This document shows positions 32,010 to 40,338 of a stretch of DNA of 40,338 nucleotides, in pieces. Source of the DNA: an uncultured Bdellovibrionales bacterium (GTDB lineage Bacteria; Bdellovibrionota; Bdellovibrionia; Bdellovibrionales; UBA1609); contig CAILEP010000032.1 in assembly GCA_903833275.1 (NCBI GenBank), forward strand, positions 1-40,338. Reading direction: 5' to 3'. Each line of letters begins with the position of its first letter. The first letter of the stretch is position 1. A program made the position numbers and the translations under genes. Below the pieces are notes generated by a model, which was not told the origin of the DNA, ran no database searches, and worked only from the letters and a program-made list of their open reading frames with translations.

Positions 32010-33503
32010 ATGAACAAAGAAACGACAGAAGATATTCTTAAGCGTGTCTTCAAAATCTCGAGCTTTCGCCCTCTGCAAGCCGAAGTAATCGAACATGTGC
32101 TGGCTCATAAATCGGGCCTTGTTATTATGCCGACAGGCGCGGGCAAAAGTTTGACCTATCAGTTGCCGGCCGAAATGTTCGACGGAGTTACTCTTGTCAT
32201 ATCGCCACTGAAGGCCCTGATGAAAGATCAAGTCGATAAACTTCGTCAACTGGGTCTGCGCGCTCAGTACATCAATTCTGACGTTGACAAAAGTGATCGC
32301 GAAAAAAGGCAGCGGCAACTGGCCGAGGGTCAATTTAGGATATTTTATTGCACGCCCGAGCGCTTTCAAAAAGCTGAATTTATTGAAGCCATTTCAAAAC
32401 AAAAGATCAGCCTTCTGGTGGTAGACGAAGCTCACTGTATTTCGCAATGGGGGCACGATTTTCGGCCCGACTATGCCAAAGTCGGCGAGTTTCGAAAACG
32501 ATTAAATTCTCCGCCAGTGCTGGCATTGACAGCCACTGCCACGCCAGAAGTAAAGCGTGAAATTTGCCAGAAGCTAGAGATCGCTGACGATCAGATTTTC
32601 GCCTTGCCTATTTTTAGGCCGAATCTCGCCATCGAGGTCGATGATATTTACGGGGCAGAAGAGAAAATCAAACGACTTGGTGAAGCGCTCGAAAGTACAA
32701 AGGGCTCAAAGATCGTCTATTTTTCATTGATAAAAACGTTACATAATTTTTCAGCGGCGCTGCAGAAAATGAAAATTAAGCACGTCATTTATCACGGCGA
32801 ATTGCCGGTGCGGCAAAAATCAGATTCGCAAAACCGATTTTTGAGTGGGGAGTGTGAGACAATTTTGGCCACCCCGGCTTTCGGTTTGGGCATCGATAAA
32901 TCTGATGTCCGCGCCATTTTTCATGCCGAATTGCCGGGTTCAATTGAAGCCTATTTTCAAGAAATCGGCCGAGGTGGTCGCGATGGGCTTTCGGCGACCT
33001 GTCGATTGTTCTATGATCAAGAAGATTTGGCCATACAAATGGAATTTATTGATTGGTCAAACCCCGAGCTTTTATACGTCAAGAAAGTCGGGCAATTGAT
33101 AATCGATAATCAGGCTCGCTACCGTCAGGAGGGCGCCGATTTTTTGCGCGAAATAATGAGCTTTCATAATAAGCGCGATTACCGAGTTGAAACAGCCGTG
33201 AACTTACTTGCGGGTTGGGGTTTGCTTGACGACAAAGAAAGCTTAGCGCAGTTAGATGACCTTTTCGGCGCAGGGGTGAGAGATACTCGAAAAAAACGCC
33301 AACAAGAAAAGCTTCTGAAAATGGTTAATTTTATAAATACCAAGCAATGTCGACAGGTTTTTATATACAAATATTTTAATGAGAACGAGAGCGAAATAAA
33401 ATCGTGCGGAGTGTGCGACAATTGCCGGGCCTTGGGCTTAACGCCCGAGCCAACGGCGGCGTCCAATGCGGCGACCTCGGCGCGAAAGTCGGCGCGTTCA
33501 TGA
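32010..33503 (+). CDS. recQ: RecQ-family ATP-dependent DNA helicase (short form)
   Basis: A protein of 497 residues; E. coli RecQ has about 610. The Q-like motif FRPLQ is followed by Walker A MPTGAGKS (Lys46), the DEAH box [27 protein letters not shown], and the second RecA domain with [18 protein letters not shown] and [10 protein letters not shown]. The zinc-binding region has Cys at KQCRQVF and CGVCDNC (four in all). The protein ends 25 residues later, so the winged-helix part is reduced or missing and there is no HRDC domain. It would unwind DNA in repair. Its TGA overlaps the ATG of aat (ATGA), so the two are coupled. Confidence 0.93.
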   Translation: MNKETTEDILKRVFKISSFRPLQAEVIEHVLAHKSGLVIMPTGAGKSLTYQLPAEMFDGVTLVISPLKALMKDQVDKLRQLGLRAQYINSDVDKSDREKRQRQLAEGQFRIFYCTPERFQKAEFIEAISKQKISLLVVDEAHCISQWGHDFRPDYAKVGEFRKRLNSPPVLALTATATPEVKREICQKLEIADDQIFALPIFRPNLAIEVDDIYGAEEKIKRLGEALESTKGSKIVYFSLIKTLHNFSAALQKMKIKHVIYHGELPVRQKSDSQNRFLSGECETILATPAFGLGIDKSDVRAIFHAELPGSIEAYFQEIGRGGRDGLSATCRLFYDQEDLAIQMEFIDWSNPELLYVKKVGQLIIDNQARYRQEGADFLREIMSFHNKRDYRVETAVNLLAGWGLLDDKESLAQLDDLFGAGVRDTRKKRQQEKLLKMVNFINTKQCRQVFIYKYFNENESEIKSCGVCDNCRALGLTPEPTAASNAATSARKSARS

Positions 33504-34219
33504 CCACGGTTTCACCTCTGGCATTCGCCGCAAAAAGGCGGTATTTTCCAAACCCAGCTCAAGGCACCCTCGACGGGATAGTCGCCATGGGCGACGATCT
33601 AAATGCCGAAACTCTTTTAGAAGCTTATAGTTTTGGAATCTTTCCGTGGCCGCATCCTGAAATGCCGTGCTTGTGGTTTTGCCCCGACGAGCGCGGAGTG
33701 CTTGATTTCGATCATCTTTATTTCAATAGAAGCTTGCAAAAATTTTTGCGCCACACGGATCTTAAAGTTACATTCAATCAGCAATTTGAGGCCGTGATTC
33801 GCGAATGCGCGTCGTCGCCCCGGCCGGGCCAAACCAGCACCTGGATCACCGAACCAGTCGTACGGGCCTATTGCGATTTTCATCGAATGGGTTACGCCCA
33901 CAGCGTTGAGGTTTGGCGTGACCAAAAGCTCGTCGGCGGGGTCTACGGGGTTTACGTCGGTGGCTCGTTTAGCGGTGAAAGTATGTTTTATCGAGAGAGC
34001 AACGCCTCGAAATTAGCGCTTGTGACTTTGATTCAATCTTTAAAGGCGAGTGGGCTTAAGTGGCTCGACATTCAAATGGTGACGCCTCTTACGGAGCAGC
34101 TTGGCGGGATTTACGTTAAAAAGGCCGAATTTTTGCAACGGCTTGAAGAGGTTAAGAAATCCGCTCCGATAGTTTTGGAGCTCAATCCGATCGATCAGAC
34201 TCATTTCCAAAAATATTGA
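33500..34219 (+). CDS. aat: Leucyl/phenylalanyl-tRNA-protein transferase
   Basis: A protein of 239 residues that adds Leu or Phe to the N-terminus of proteins starting with Arg or Lys, marking them for ClpS/ClpAP degradation. Typical blocks are [63 protein letters not shown], and [20 protein letters not shown]. The ATG at 33500 overlaps the recQ stop; the upstream open frame lies inside recQ. Its last 38 bases overlap the 3' end of the PilZ gene on the other strand. Confidence 0.94.
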   Translation: MTTVSPLAFAAKRRYFPNPAQGTLDGIVAMGDDLNAETLLEAYSFGIFPWPHPEMPCLWFCPDERGVLDFDHLYFNRSLQKFLRHTDLKVTFNQQFEAVIRECASSPRPGQTSTWITEPVVRAYCDFHRMGYAHSVEVWRDQKLVGGVYGVYVGGSFSGESMFYRESNASKLALVTLIQSLKASGLKWLDIQMVTPLTEQLGGIYVKKAEFLQRLEEVKKSAPIVLELNPIDQTHFQKY

Positions 34220-34805
34220 ACTGCTTAAAGCGTTGCCCCCAGGGGGCGCCTTTTTGCGAATCGTAATTCTCGTCAGGCTGAGAAAAGTGATAGAAGAACC
34301 AAACCATTCCGAAAACGCAGACGCCATAAAGTAGCAGTCGCCAAAATTGAGAGGCGACAAAATACGACATCTGCTTCATCTTCTCACGGCGTTGGGCCTG
34401 ATAAAACTCTTCAAACTTTTTGTCTAGGGCGTGGCGAATCGCTGCGGTGTGACCAGTCGGCAGGTCTTCAAAGTGCACGGCCACCATCACCTGGTTTGGC
34501 GCCGCGATTTGACTGCCCTTCATGAACCAGCGGTGAGGGGCATATTCTTCAACCCTCACGACTCGACCCCACCAGGCGACGCTTTGGCCGTCTTCAAGCG
34601 GAACTTCGACTTTAATCTTCTCTGAAATTTGGGGGGCGACCTCTCGGTCGGTCACGAAAGCCAGGCCGGTGGCCGAAATGTCGATAAACATCGTGGTGTG
34701 CGTATGACCATATTCATTTTCGTGGGCGTAGCGCAAATAGCGATTGTCGCTGGGTTGCAGCGTGTAGCGGGGCGCCCGATTAATGAATTTTCTCGCATCG
34801 CTCAT
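34182..34805 (-). CDS. PilZ-domain membrane protein
   Basis: A protein of 207 residues. Residues 10-130 have the PilZ pattern: an N-terminal RAPRYTLQPSDNR segment (the R-x3-R-like motif), then IDISATGLAFVTD (D-x-S-x-x-G), followed by strands with VPLEDGQSVAWWGRVVRVEE and MVAVHFEDLP. A single membrane helix follows (LLLYGVCVFGMVWFFYHF, about residues 158-175), with a short polar tail. PilZ domains bind cyclic di-GMP in many proteins; the first Arg motif is imperfect here, so binding is uncertain. The gene overlaps the 3' end of aat by 38 bases (convergent) and is divergent from the peptidase gene. Confidence 0.8.
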   Translation of the reverse strand: MSDARKFINRAPRYTLQPSDNRYLRYAHENEYGHTHTTMFIDISATGLAFVTDREVAPQISEKIKVEVPLEDGQSVAWWGRVVRVEEYAPHRWFMKGSQIAAPNQVMVAVHFEDLPTGHTAAIRHALDKKFEEFYQAQRREKMKQMSYFVASQFWRLLLYGVCVFGMVWFFYHFSQPDENYDSQKGAPWGQRFKQFNIFGNESDRSD

Positions 34806-34935
34806 AATATCTCTTTGCCTGTTACGTCTCTTTTCGGAACATCAAGCGAAGACCTTAATTTTTCAAGACCAGAGCGCGCCCTGGACTTCACAGATCCCAC
34901 TCTGTTCGGCATCATTTACTGTTTAAGGTGGAAGA

Positions 34936-35622
34936 ATGGCTCTCGACCAAAGTCACAAACGCCGGCTGGTGTTCTATTCAGGCGGCCAAGAGAAATCGAA
35001 TTCGCTCTTGCACGAAGCGTTGGCAAAATGGCCAGGGTTGCGGCCGAGGTCGATGACTTATTTGGCTTTTTCGCACGAAAATCACCAATTCTATTTTCGA
35101 AGAATTAAAAAGCGCTACCGTGCTTACGGTTTTAATCGCTTTCGCTGCTTTTCAGCCGACACTGATTTTTTGGCGCGCGAAATGCGCGAGGCTCTCAAGA
35201 GCGATGTCATATATCTCGCAGGTGGCAACACGTTCTATTTTCTAAAGCACCTGCGCGAAAGCGGCTTGCTCAAAGAGCTCAAGAAATTTTCAGACCGCGG
35301 CGGCATTCTCGCGGGCCTGAGTGCAGGTGCGATTATCATGACTCCGAATATTAATCTTGCCGGTTATCCGACCCATGATCGCGATTTGAATGAAGTGAAA
35401 TTGAAAAATTTACGTTCTTTAGGGCTAGTGAATTTCGAATTCTTGCCCCACTACTCCAACTCAAAAAAAACCAGTGATGCCCTAATACGTTACTCTAAAC
35501 GCATAGGTAGGCCAGTTTTCGCGTGCCCTGACGGCAGTGGAGTCGTTATAAACGGCCGCGAGATGAGTTTAATCGGCCAGATATTCATCTTTTTTAAAGG
35601 CCAAAAGCTTCGTCTGTCTTGA
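34936..35622 (+). CDS. Peptidase E-like (S51 family) protein
   Basis: A protein of 228 residues with the Ser nucleophile at Ser129 in AGLSAGAII, preceded by YLAGGNTFYFL, the two marks of the S51 fold (GGNT-x-x-L and GxSAGA). His in LPHYSNSKK and the region RPVFACPDGSGVVI complete the usual order. Peptidase E cleaves Asp-X dipeptides; related cyanophycinases share the fold, so the substrate is open. No signal peptide, so it is cytoplasmic. AGGTGG lies before the ATG. Confidence 0.85.
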   Translation: MALDQSHKRRLVFYSGGQEKSNSLLHEALAKWPGLRPRSMTYLAFSHENHQFYFRRIKKRYRAYGFNRFRCFSADTDFLAREMREALKSDVIYLAGGNTFYFLKHLRESGLLKELKKFSDRGGILAGLSAGAIIMTPNINLAGYPTHDRDLNEVKLKNLRSLGLVNFEFLPHYSNSKKTSDALIRYSKRIGRPVFACPDGSGVVINGREMSLIGQIFIFFKGQKLRLS

Positions 35623-35671
35623 TTTCGCATTCGCACGTCGCCTATACCCTTAGCAACAAGAGGGGTGGGAT

Positions 35672-36685
35672 GTGAGGGTAAGGGATCTATTCTTTCTGTC
35701 TATTGTAGGGGTTATTGGGTTTGGCTTTTCGCCGAGCTCGTGGGCGTTTCAGGCTAAACCATGTGTTCAGCTACTGAGCGCCGATTCGAAACAAGTTTCG
35801 GAGCAGTCACTTTCTGAATCGCCGCTGGGCGCGCAGATTTACAAAGAGTTGCGCCAGCTCGTAAGCGTGCATCCTGACACTTATGCGGTTTTGCGCAAGC
35901 AAGCGACCAAAGAGCATTTTAAATATAAAGATCTTTTGACCTACATCCGCGAAGACCGCGCGCGCGTGCTTGCGGGCTTGGCAATACTTGTCGCCAAAAG
36001 CGAAACCGACCCGGTGATTAAGAATATGGTCGCGCACACTATGTCGCTTATCGAAACTGACGAGCGCCGCGATGAAACCGATGATCAAAGTGTTCAGCGC
36101 TTGATGCTTATTTGTGGTACTGAGTGCGGCGCTGATATTTCGACCTGGTTTAAAAACGAAAACTTACGAAAAGAAATTGAAGGCTTTGCTCAGCAATATT
36201 ATGCCAAGAACTACAGCTTTATTTCAGAGTTGCTGACGGCACTTGAAGTGAAGGGTTTCGTCGGCATCGGCTTTCATTTGCGCGATCTTTTCTCGCCGGC
36301 CGATCAGAAAAAGCTATTGTCTGTTTTAAAGAGCAAGGGTCTTGAAAATTTGGCGAATCTTGAAATCGATGTGGGCGCCAAAGATAGTGCCAACAATTTA
36401 ATGACGTGGTTTGAAGTGAAGCACGTCAGCCGCCGTATCGAAGAGAAGGCGACTTGGTGGATGGACAAAATAAAAAATCGAATAAAAATGCTTCAAAAAT
36501 TTATCGACGTTGTTGAGAGCGACCCCGAGCTGAGCAAGGCATGGCCCTATAAGACTGATTTTCGATTTATAATTCGTGGCGCCGGCATTAGCGGTGAAGC
36601 TCGCGAATTCTTAATTACAAGCTCGGGCATTGTGGTTTATGATCGCGAATTGTCAGATTATAATAAAAGCTTCGGTAAAAAATAG
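35672..36685 (+). CDS. Secreted protein of unknown function
   Basis: A protein of 337 residues from a GTG at 35672 (AGGGGTGGGA upstream). A signal peptide (LFFLSIVGVIGFGFSPSSWA) is followed by a largely helical protein with Cys near the start of the mature part (KPCVQLL) and a Cys pair at about residue 150 (ICGTECGAD), perhaps a disulfide. Later parts read like long amphipathic helices (about 245-285, KATWWMDKIKNRIKMLQK). No family recognised. It lies between the peptidase and the methyltransferase genes, in the same direction. Confidence 0.65.
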   Translation: MRVRDLFFLSIVGVIGFGFSPSSWAFQAKPCVQLLSADSKQVSEQSLSESPLGAQIYKELRQLVSVHPDTYAVLRKQATKEHFKYKDLLTYIREDRARVLAGLAILVAKSETDPVIKNMVAHTMSLIETDERRDETDDQSVQRLMLICGTECGADISTWFKNENLRKEIEGFAQQYYAKNYSFISELLTALEVKGFVGIGFHLRDLFSPADQKKLLSVLKSKGLENLANLEIDVGAKDSANNLMTWFEVKHVSRRIEEKATWWMDKIKNRIKMLQKFIDVVESDPELSKAWPYKTDFRFIIRGAGISGEAREFLITSSGIVVYDRELSDYNKSFGKK

Positions 36686-36707
36686 CGGTCGTTATTGTTG
36701 GTGAATT

Positions 36708-37835
36708 TTGAATAAATTTTTTCTTGTTGTGCCGCCCGGCTTCGAAAAGCTGGCGGTAAGTGAGCTCAACGAAAAGCTTCCAGGTTTAGAAGTAACTTCG
36801 GTCGAAAAAGGCGGTTTGAACGTCGTTGCCCCGATGGCCGTGGCCCTTGCCTTTCACACGGTTTTAAAAATCCCGACGGCCGTCCGCCTGCGAATCGATG
36901 AGTTTAAAAGCCGTGATTTCCCTCGTCTTTTTAATAAAATCCAATCTATTCGCTGGAACCAATTTCTGGTCTCCGACAAATACGAACTCTCAGTTCAATG
37001 CTCAAAATCGCGGTTGTTAAATGAAAAAAGAGTCGAAACGGCTGTTCGCGACGGTATCACGCGTTTTTTTGCCAAGCAGCCACCCAAAAAGGTCAAAGAT
37101 GCGGCGGCGCTGACCATACACGTGCGATTTTTTGACGATCTTTGTTCGCTTTCGATTGATCTCAGCGGCGAACCGCTATTTAAGCGCGGTTATAAGAGCT
37201 TGGCGGGTATCGCGCCGATTCGAGAGAATCTGGCAGCCGCCCTTTTTTACTCGCTCTGGCGTGCCAGTGGTTCGAATCTTGAGACCCTTATCGACCCACT
37301 CTGTGGTACGGGCACCTTACTGTTAGAGGCCCAAATGTTTTTTCAATATGTGAAAGCGCGAACATTTGGCTACGAGGTGCGGGCCGACTGGTTGCCAGTT
37401 GAAGTTCAAACGCCCGAGCCAACCCCTGGCCCGCGGTGGTTCTATGGTTTTGATCGCGAACCCAAGGCGTTGCAAAGCGCGATGGAGTCTTTGGGCTCGA
37501 TCGCCGAAGTGGGCCGGGTCGATAAATCGAATTGGGTGTTAGCTCAACGAGATCTTTTTGAGGCGACCGACAGTTTTGAGGTCAAAGGTGATCGGCGCGC
37601 TTTAATTTGCAATCCGCCTTATGGTGAGCGAATTAAGATGCCGAAAAAGCCTGAGGTCTATTATTCTGAAATGCGCGAAGCCCTCGCCCGATTTTCAGCC
37701 AAAGCAATGGGTGTAATTGTGCCGAAGGCATTGGTTAAGCTTTGGCCTGAAGCCTTTTCTGGGTATTCGCTCTACGAGAAGCTGCCCTTTGAAAATGGCG
37801 GCATAGAGGTTGTCTTCTTGGTGTATCGTCGCTAA
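36708..37835 (+). CDS. THUMP-domain RNA methyltransferase (RlmL-like)
   Basis: A protein of 375 residues from a TTG at 36708 (no better start; a GTG seven bases earlier is closed by a stop). Residues 1-160 contain the THUMP domain with an N-terminal FFLVVPPGFEKLAVSEL, followed by LFKRGYKSLAGIAPIRENLA. The methyltransferase domain has LIDPLCGTGTLLLEA (SAM binding) and the catalytic NPPYGERI, the N-P-P-Y motif of N-methyltransferases acting on guanine. It matches the N-terminal half of E. coli RlmKL, which makes m2G2445 in 23S rRNA. The exact target base is inferred. The radical SAM gene follows after 12 bases. Confidence 0.87.
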   Translation: MNKFFLVVPPGFEKLAVSELNEKLPGLEVTSVEKGGLNVVAPMAVALAFHTVLKIPTAVRLRIDEFKSRDFPRLFNKIQSIRWNQFLVSDKYELSVQCSKSRLLNEKRVETAVRDGITRFFAKQPPKKVKDAAALTIHVRFFDDLCSLSIDLSGEPLFKRGYKSLAGIAPIRENLAAALFYSLWRASGSNLETLIDPLCGTGTLLLEAQMFFQYVKARTFGYEVRADWLPVEVQTPEPTPGPRWFYGFDREPKALQSAMESLGSIAEVGRVDKSNWVLAQRDLFEATDSFEVKGDRRALICNPPYGERIKMPKKPEVYYSEMREALARFSAKAMGVIVPKALVKLWPEAFSGYSLYEKLPFENGGIEVVFLVYRR

Positions 37836-37847
37836 AGCCTTCAGTAT

Positions 37848-38816
37848 ATGAAGTTTGACCGCGTTTATATCGAAATCAGTAACATCTGCAATTTGCAGTG
37901 CGACTTCTGCCCTGAAGTTTTACGCTCGAAAAACGTCATGAGTCTCGAGCTTTTTCGCCATATAATTGATCAAGTTAAAGATTTAACCAATGAAGTGACC
38001 TTTCATGTGATGGGCGAGCCGCTCAATCACCCGCATTTTGCCGAATTTGTTGATTATTGCGCAGAACGTTCGGTCGCTATTAATCTCACCACCAACGGAA
38101 CCCTTCTTGGTTCAGAGGCTCTACGCGCGACCCTCATGAAACCGGCGATTCGCCAAATTAATTTTTCGCTTCAGAGTTTGACCGCCCAAAGTAAAGCTCA
38201 GAGTGAGGGCGATTTGGTTCGCCTGCGCGATCGCTACCTCGGGCGTATTTTTGAGTTTACCCGCGCCGCTTTTGTTGCGCGCCCCGACCTTTATATAAAC
38301 TTTCGACTTTGGAACATGGGCACCGTCGAAGCCACCGCTAAAGAAAATTCTTTTTTTCTTGAGCCGATAGAGCGAGAGTTCAATTTCAAATTAACCTCGC
38401 CCGTCGATGTCGCATTTCGCAAATCGCGTTTTATTACCAACCGACTGTATATGCATTTCGATTCGCGTTTTGAGTGGCCAACGCTCGACGCCGGCGTTCG
38501 GCAAACGGTCGGCTTTTGCCAAGCGCTTAAAAATCACTTTGCCGTTCTTGCCGACGGTACTGTCGTGCCGTGTTGCCTCGATAAAGAAGCTAAGATCACT
38601 TTGGGTCGCCTGGGTGTTGATAATCAATGTGAACCCATCGATCAAATTTTGAAATCCAAACGCGCCCGTGATTTGCGATTGGGGTTTGATCGCGGTGAGG
38701 TTTGCGAAAATCTATGTCAACGTTGCCAATACATTGAACGGTTCGAAGGTAAGGCTCAGAAGCTGCGTGATCGCCACCAAGGGCATCAGCTCGGCCTGCC
38801 GAGCACACTACCTTGA
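37848..38816 (+). CDS. Radical SAM/SPASM-domain protein
   Basis: A protein of 322 residues. The radical SAM motif is CNLQCDFC (Cys14, 18 and 21), which binds a 4Fe-4S cluster and S-adenosylmethionine; the GEPLNHPHF block and LTTNGTLL follow as usual. The C-terminus has a SPASM-like Cys set: VGFCQALKNHFAVLADGTVV, then PCCLDKEA and VCENLCQRC, for extra clusters. These proteins often modify peptides or sugars. No precursor peptide gene is visible next to it, so the substrate is unknown. It follows the methyltransferase gene by 12 bases and may be co-transcribed; a role in RNA modification cannot be excluded. Confidence 0.85.
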   Translation: MKFDRVYIEISNICNLQCDFCPEVLRSKNVMSLELFRHIIDQVKDLTNEVTFHVMGEPLNHPHFAEFVDYCAERSVAINLTTNGTLLGSEALRATLMKPAIRQINFSLQSLTAQSKAQSEGDLVRLRDRYLGRIFEFTRAAFVARPDLYINFRLWNMGTVEATAKENSFFLEPIEREFNFKLTSPVDVAFRKSRFITNRLYMHFDSRFEWPTLDAGVRQTVGFCQALKNHFAVLADGTVVPCCLDKEAKITLGRLGVDNQCEPIDQILKSKRARDLRLGFDRGEVCENLCQRCQYIERFEGKAQKLRDRHQGHQLGLPSTLP

Positions 38817-38868
38817 CCGGCCAACATAAAGCCAACTAGAATCAAAGGGCTTCAAGAGGAGTTCATTT

Positions 38869-39507
38869 ATGAGTGAAAGTGCTTTCGCGCGTCACCGTCG
38901 TCAGAAAGTTATGCGATTGCTACAGCGGGCTCCGGCCCTCGCCATATTACTTACGGCCGTGATCGGCTGTGCGACCACCTCAAACGAAATTGATCTCAAA
39001 AAAATCGCTCAAAAAGAAAGAATTTATTTTGGCCGTGTATATGTGAACTTCAATGGCAACACGCACCCAAGATGTGAGCTCTATGTGAACTCCGATTTGG
39101 CACCTGTTCTTAAAATTGCTGACGATAATTTGGTATTTTACAAGACTGATCGCGAATCACTGCGGTTTAGTAAAATTGCCTGCTATCACGAAAGTTCGAT
39201 GTACTATGCGGCTTGGCATTTGCACGAATTGAACCTTTCTAAAATAGAAAAATCTGACAGCAATACCGCCGCGACTTATTTTGGCGATTTGCACCTCGAC
39301 TGGAAGATAGAAGAAAAAGACACCGTAACTTCCGCTGAGAGTGCGCCTTTTGAAGAGGTGACACCAAAGAGAGTCGGGCATGTCAAAGACAGCGGCGAGA
39401 TTAGGATATCCGTCGATTCAAAGTTCGAAGCGGCCAAGGGCGTTGTGAGTTCGCGCGCCCCAAGTCTAGTCCTGACTGAAAAATTGATTACTCCAGAAAA
39501 AAATTAG
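38869..39507 (+). CDS. Predicted lipoprotein of unknown function
   Basis: A protein of 212 residues. The hydrophobic segment ALAILLTAVIGC ends in a lipobox-like VIGC, with Cys34 as the lipid site; the n-region is long and basic (ARHRRQKVMRLLQR). If translation began at Met15, the signal would have the normal length, but GAGGAG lies before the first ATG. The mature part has two Cys (PRCELYV, IACYHES) and reads as a beta-rich domain of about 110 residues, followed by an acidic/Ser-rich low-complexity tail. No family recognised. Confidence 0.65.
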   Translation: MSESAFARHRRQKVMRLLQRAPALAILLTAVIGCATTSNEIDLKKIAQKERIYFGRVYVNFNGNTHPRCELYVNSDLAPVLKIADDNLVFYKTDRESLRFSKIACYHESSMYYAAWHLHELNLSKIEKSDSNTAATYFGDLHLDWKIEEKDTVTSAESAPFEEVTPKRVGHVKDSGEIRISVDSKFEAAKGVVSSRAPSLVLTEKLITPEKN

Positions 39508-39628
39508 AGCATCGCAGCGAAATCTAGTCGTTCGATGGGCTTGTTCGCCTAGAGCGAAAGGTCGATAGGGCCTTCAGTGCAATAAATGGGCATAGCTGCT
39601 TATTTTTGTCTGACGAGGGTGGTGCATC

Positions 39629-40338
39629 ATGAGTAAGATCAATTCGTTTAGAACATTTCTTATAACAGCCTCAGCGGCGTTTATACTAAGTGGCTGTGGC
39701 AACGTGCTCGAGTTGGCGAGAGGCGTGCTCTATCCGTTTCAGTCAACCAACAAGAGCGACGTTGTGCCCGCGACGGCCCCGGCTGGGTGGCAATCTGTCA
39801 GTTTTAAATATAAGGCAGAAGATGGCTCACCAGTGACAACTGAGGCTTGGTATTCGGGTGCAGCTGGTTGGGGCGCTCCAACGATCGTCTACTTTCATGG
39901 CAATGGTGAAAACCTTGAGAGTTTGAGAAAATATAATTTTTTAAACGTTGCGACTCAGCTTAAGGTTAACTTTGTGGCCATTGACTACCCATCGTATGGG
40001 CGCGCCGTCGGTGACACCAACGAATACAATTTCGTTACTGGTGGAGCAAAAGCAATTCAATGGGCGGCACAAGCATTCGGAACCGAACATTTGTTCGTTT
40101 GGGGTCGCTCGTTGGGGGCGTCGGTATCATTGCTTTCAGTGGTAAAGAACCAGATCGGCCTATCGGGTCTTATTTTGACGAGCCCCTGGACGAGTTTTTA
40201 TGAGGTCGCGCTCGACAAGACAAGTTTGGCTAAACAAATACCGGCGGATTGGCTTGCTAAAAATGCCTATAATACAAAGGCCAATGCGCCAACGGTTAGA
40301 ATCCCGACGTTGATATTGCATGGCATGAAGGACACGAC
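39629..40338 (+). CDS. Lipoprotein alpha/beta hydrolase (3' end outside the window)
   Basis: The frame is open from the ATG at 39629 to the window end, 236 codons. A lipoprotein signal is followed by LSGC (Cys23). The alpha/beta hydrolase fold is visible: IVYFHGNGENLESL (oxyanion loop), VAIDYPSYGRAVGD, the nucleophile elbow WGRSLGAS, then LILTSPWTSF, and PTLILHGMKD just before the edge, which should lead to the catalytic Asp and His. This resembles the BEM46/ABHD13-like group of lipid or peptide hydrolases. No standard ribosome site is present, only GAGGGTGG about eight bases upstream. It is read after another lipoprotein gene. Confidence 0.85.
   Translation, partial: MSKINSFRTFLITASAAFILSGCGNVLELARGVLYPFQSTNKSDVVPATAPAGWQSVSFKYKAEDGSPVTTEAWYSGAAGWGAPTIVYFHGNGENLESLRKYNFLNVATQLKVNFVAIDYPSYGRAVGDTNEYNFVTGGAKAIQWAAQAFGTEHLFVWGRSLGASVSLLSVVKNQIGLSGLILTSPWTSFYEVALDKTSLAKQIPADWLAKNAYNTKANAPTVRIPTLILHGMKDT

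Noticed and set aside
1-40338. tRNA, rRNA and riboswitch genes
   Set aside because: Gaps between genes were read for tRNA T-loop patterns, rRNA-like stretches and known riboswitch cores by eye; none was convincing. A covariance-model scan would be decisive.

Overview
The window is about 40 kb of a moderate-GC bacterial chromosome, most likely from the Bdellovibrionota (the former deltaproteobacterial Bdellovibrio lineage). The lineage call is an inference. It rests on a mitochondrial-type EF-G (spdEFG1-like), a histone-fold protein carrying an N-terminal zinc finger, a topoisomerase I ending in repeated YGPY modules instead of zinc fingers, RNase HI with an extra hybrid-binding-like domain, and many short secreted or lipoprotein genes of unknown function. 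There are no rRNA or tRNA genes and no CRISPR array that I can see.

Positions 1-5500 are an accessory region shaped by an IS91-family (rolling-circle, Y2 transposase) element. Three decayed copies share the same right terminus (ending at 224, 2318 and 5463), and two of them also share the same left terminus (122 and 1951). Between and beside them lie gene remnants (a SNF2 helicase C-terminus, a DUF4160 pseudogene next to an apparently intact DUF2442 gene, a small Cys-rich fragment, two unknown fragments at the left edge). The region also holds two secreted proteins and a two-gene operon of a nucleotidyltransferase-fold protein plus an unknown protein. That operon is read from a textbook promoter whose -10 box lies inside a perfect 21-bp palindrome, the layout of a self-regulated toxin-antitoxin or defence cassette.

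Positions 5500-10700 hold a predicted outer-membrane protein and a minus-strand operon: a HAD phosphatase, a double-domain ABC permease and an ABC ATPase with an AAA-associated C-terminal domain. No substrate-binding protein is nearby. Positions 10800-16600 hold topA flanked by short tandem repeats, a secreted protein with two Cys-pair repeats, a FYVE-spaced zinc-finger protein, RNase HI with a C-terminal hybrid-binding-like domain, and a divergent HAD-like gene.

Positions 16600-26700 are mostly housekeeping: a C-terminal processing protease, the paired E1 alpha and beta subunits of a 2-oxoacid dehydrogenase, cutA, the zinc-finger/histone-fold gene, pyrE-nudC-MFS transporter (a translationally coupled operon), and on the other strand dcd followed by a CNNM/CBS membrane protein. 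A 46-residue membrane protein is read divergently from pyrE.

Positions 26700-40338 hold an intact DUF4160-DUF2442 pair, a repeated-segment membrane protein (COG4705-like), EF-G with a clear UUCG-loop terminator, a DUF1275 membrane protein, recQ-aat (coupled), a PilZ protein overlapping aat at the 3' end, a peptidase E-like protein, a secreted unknown, a THUMP methyltransferase, a radical SAM/SPASM protein, a lipoprotein and the start of a lipoprotein alpha/beta hydrolase cut by the window end.
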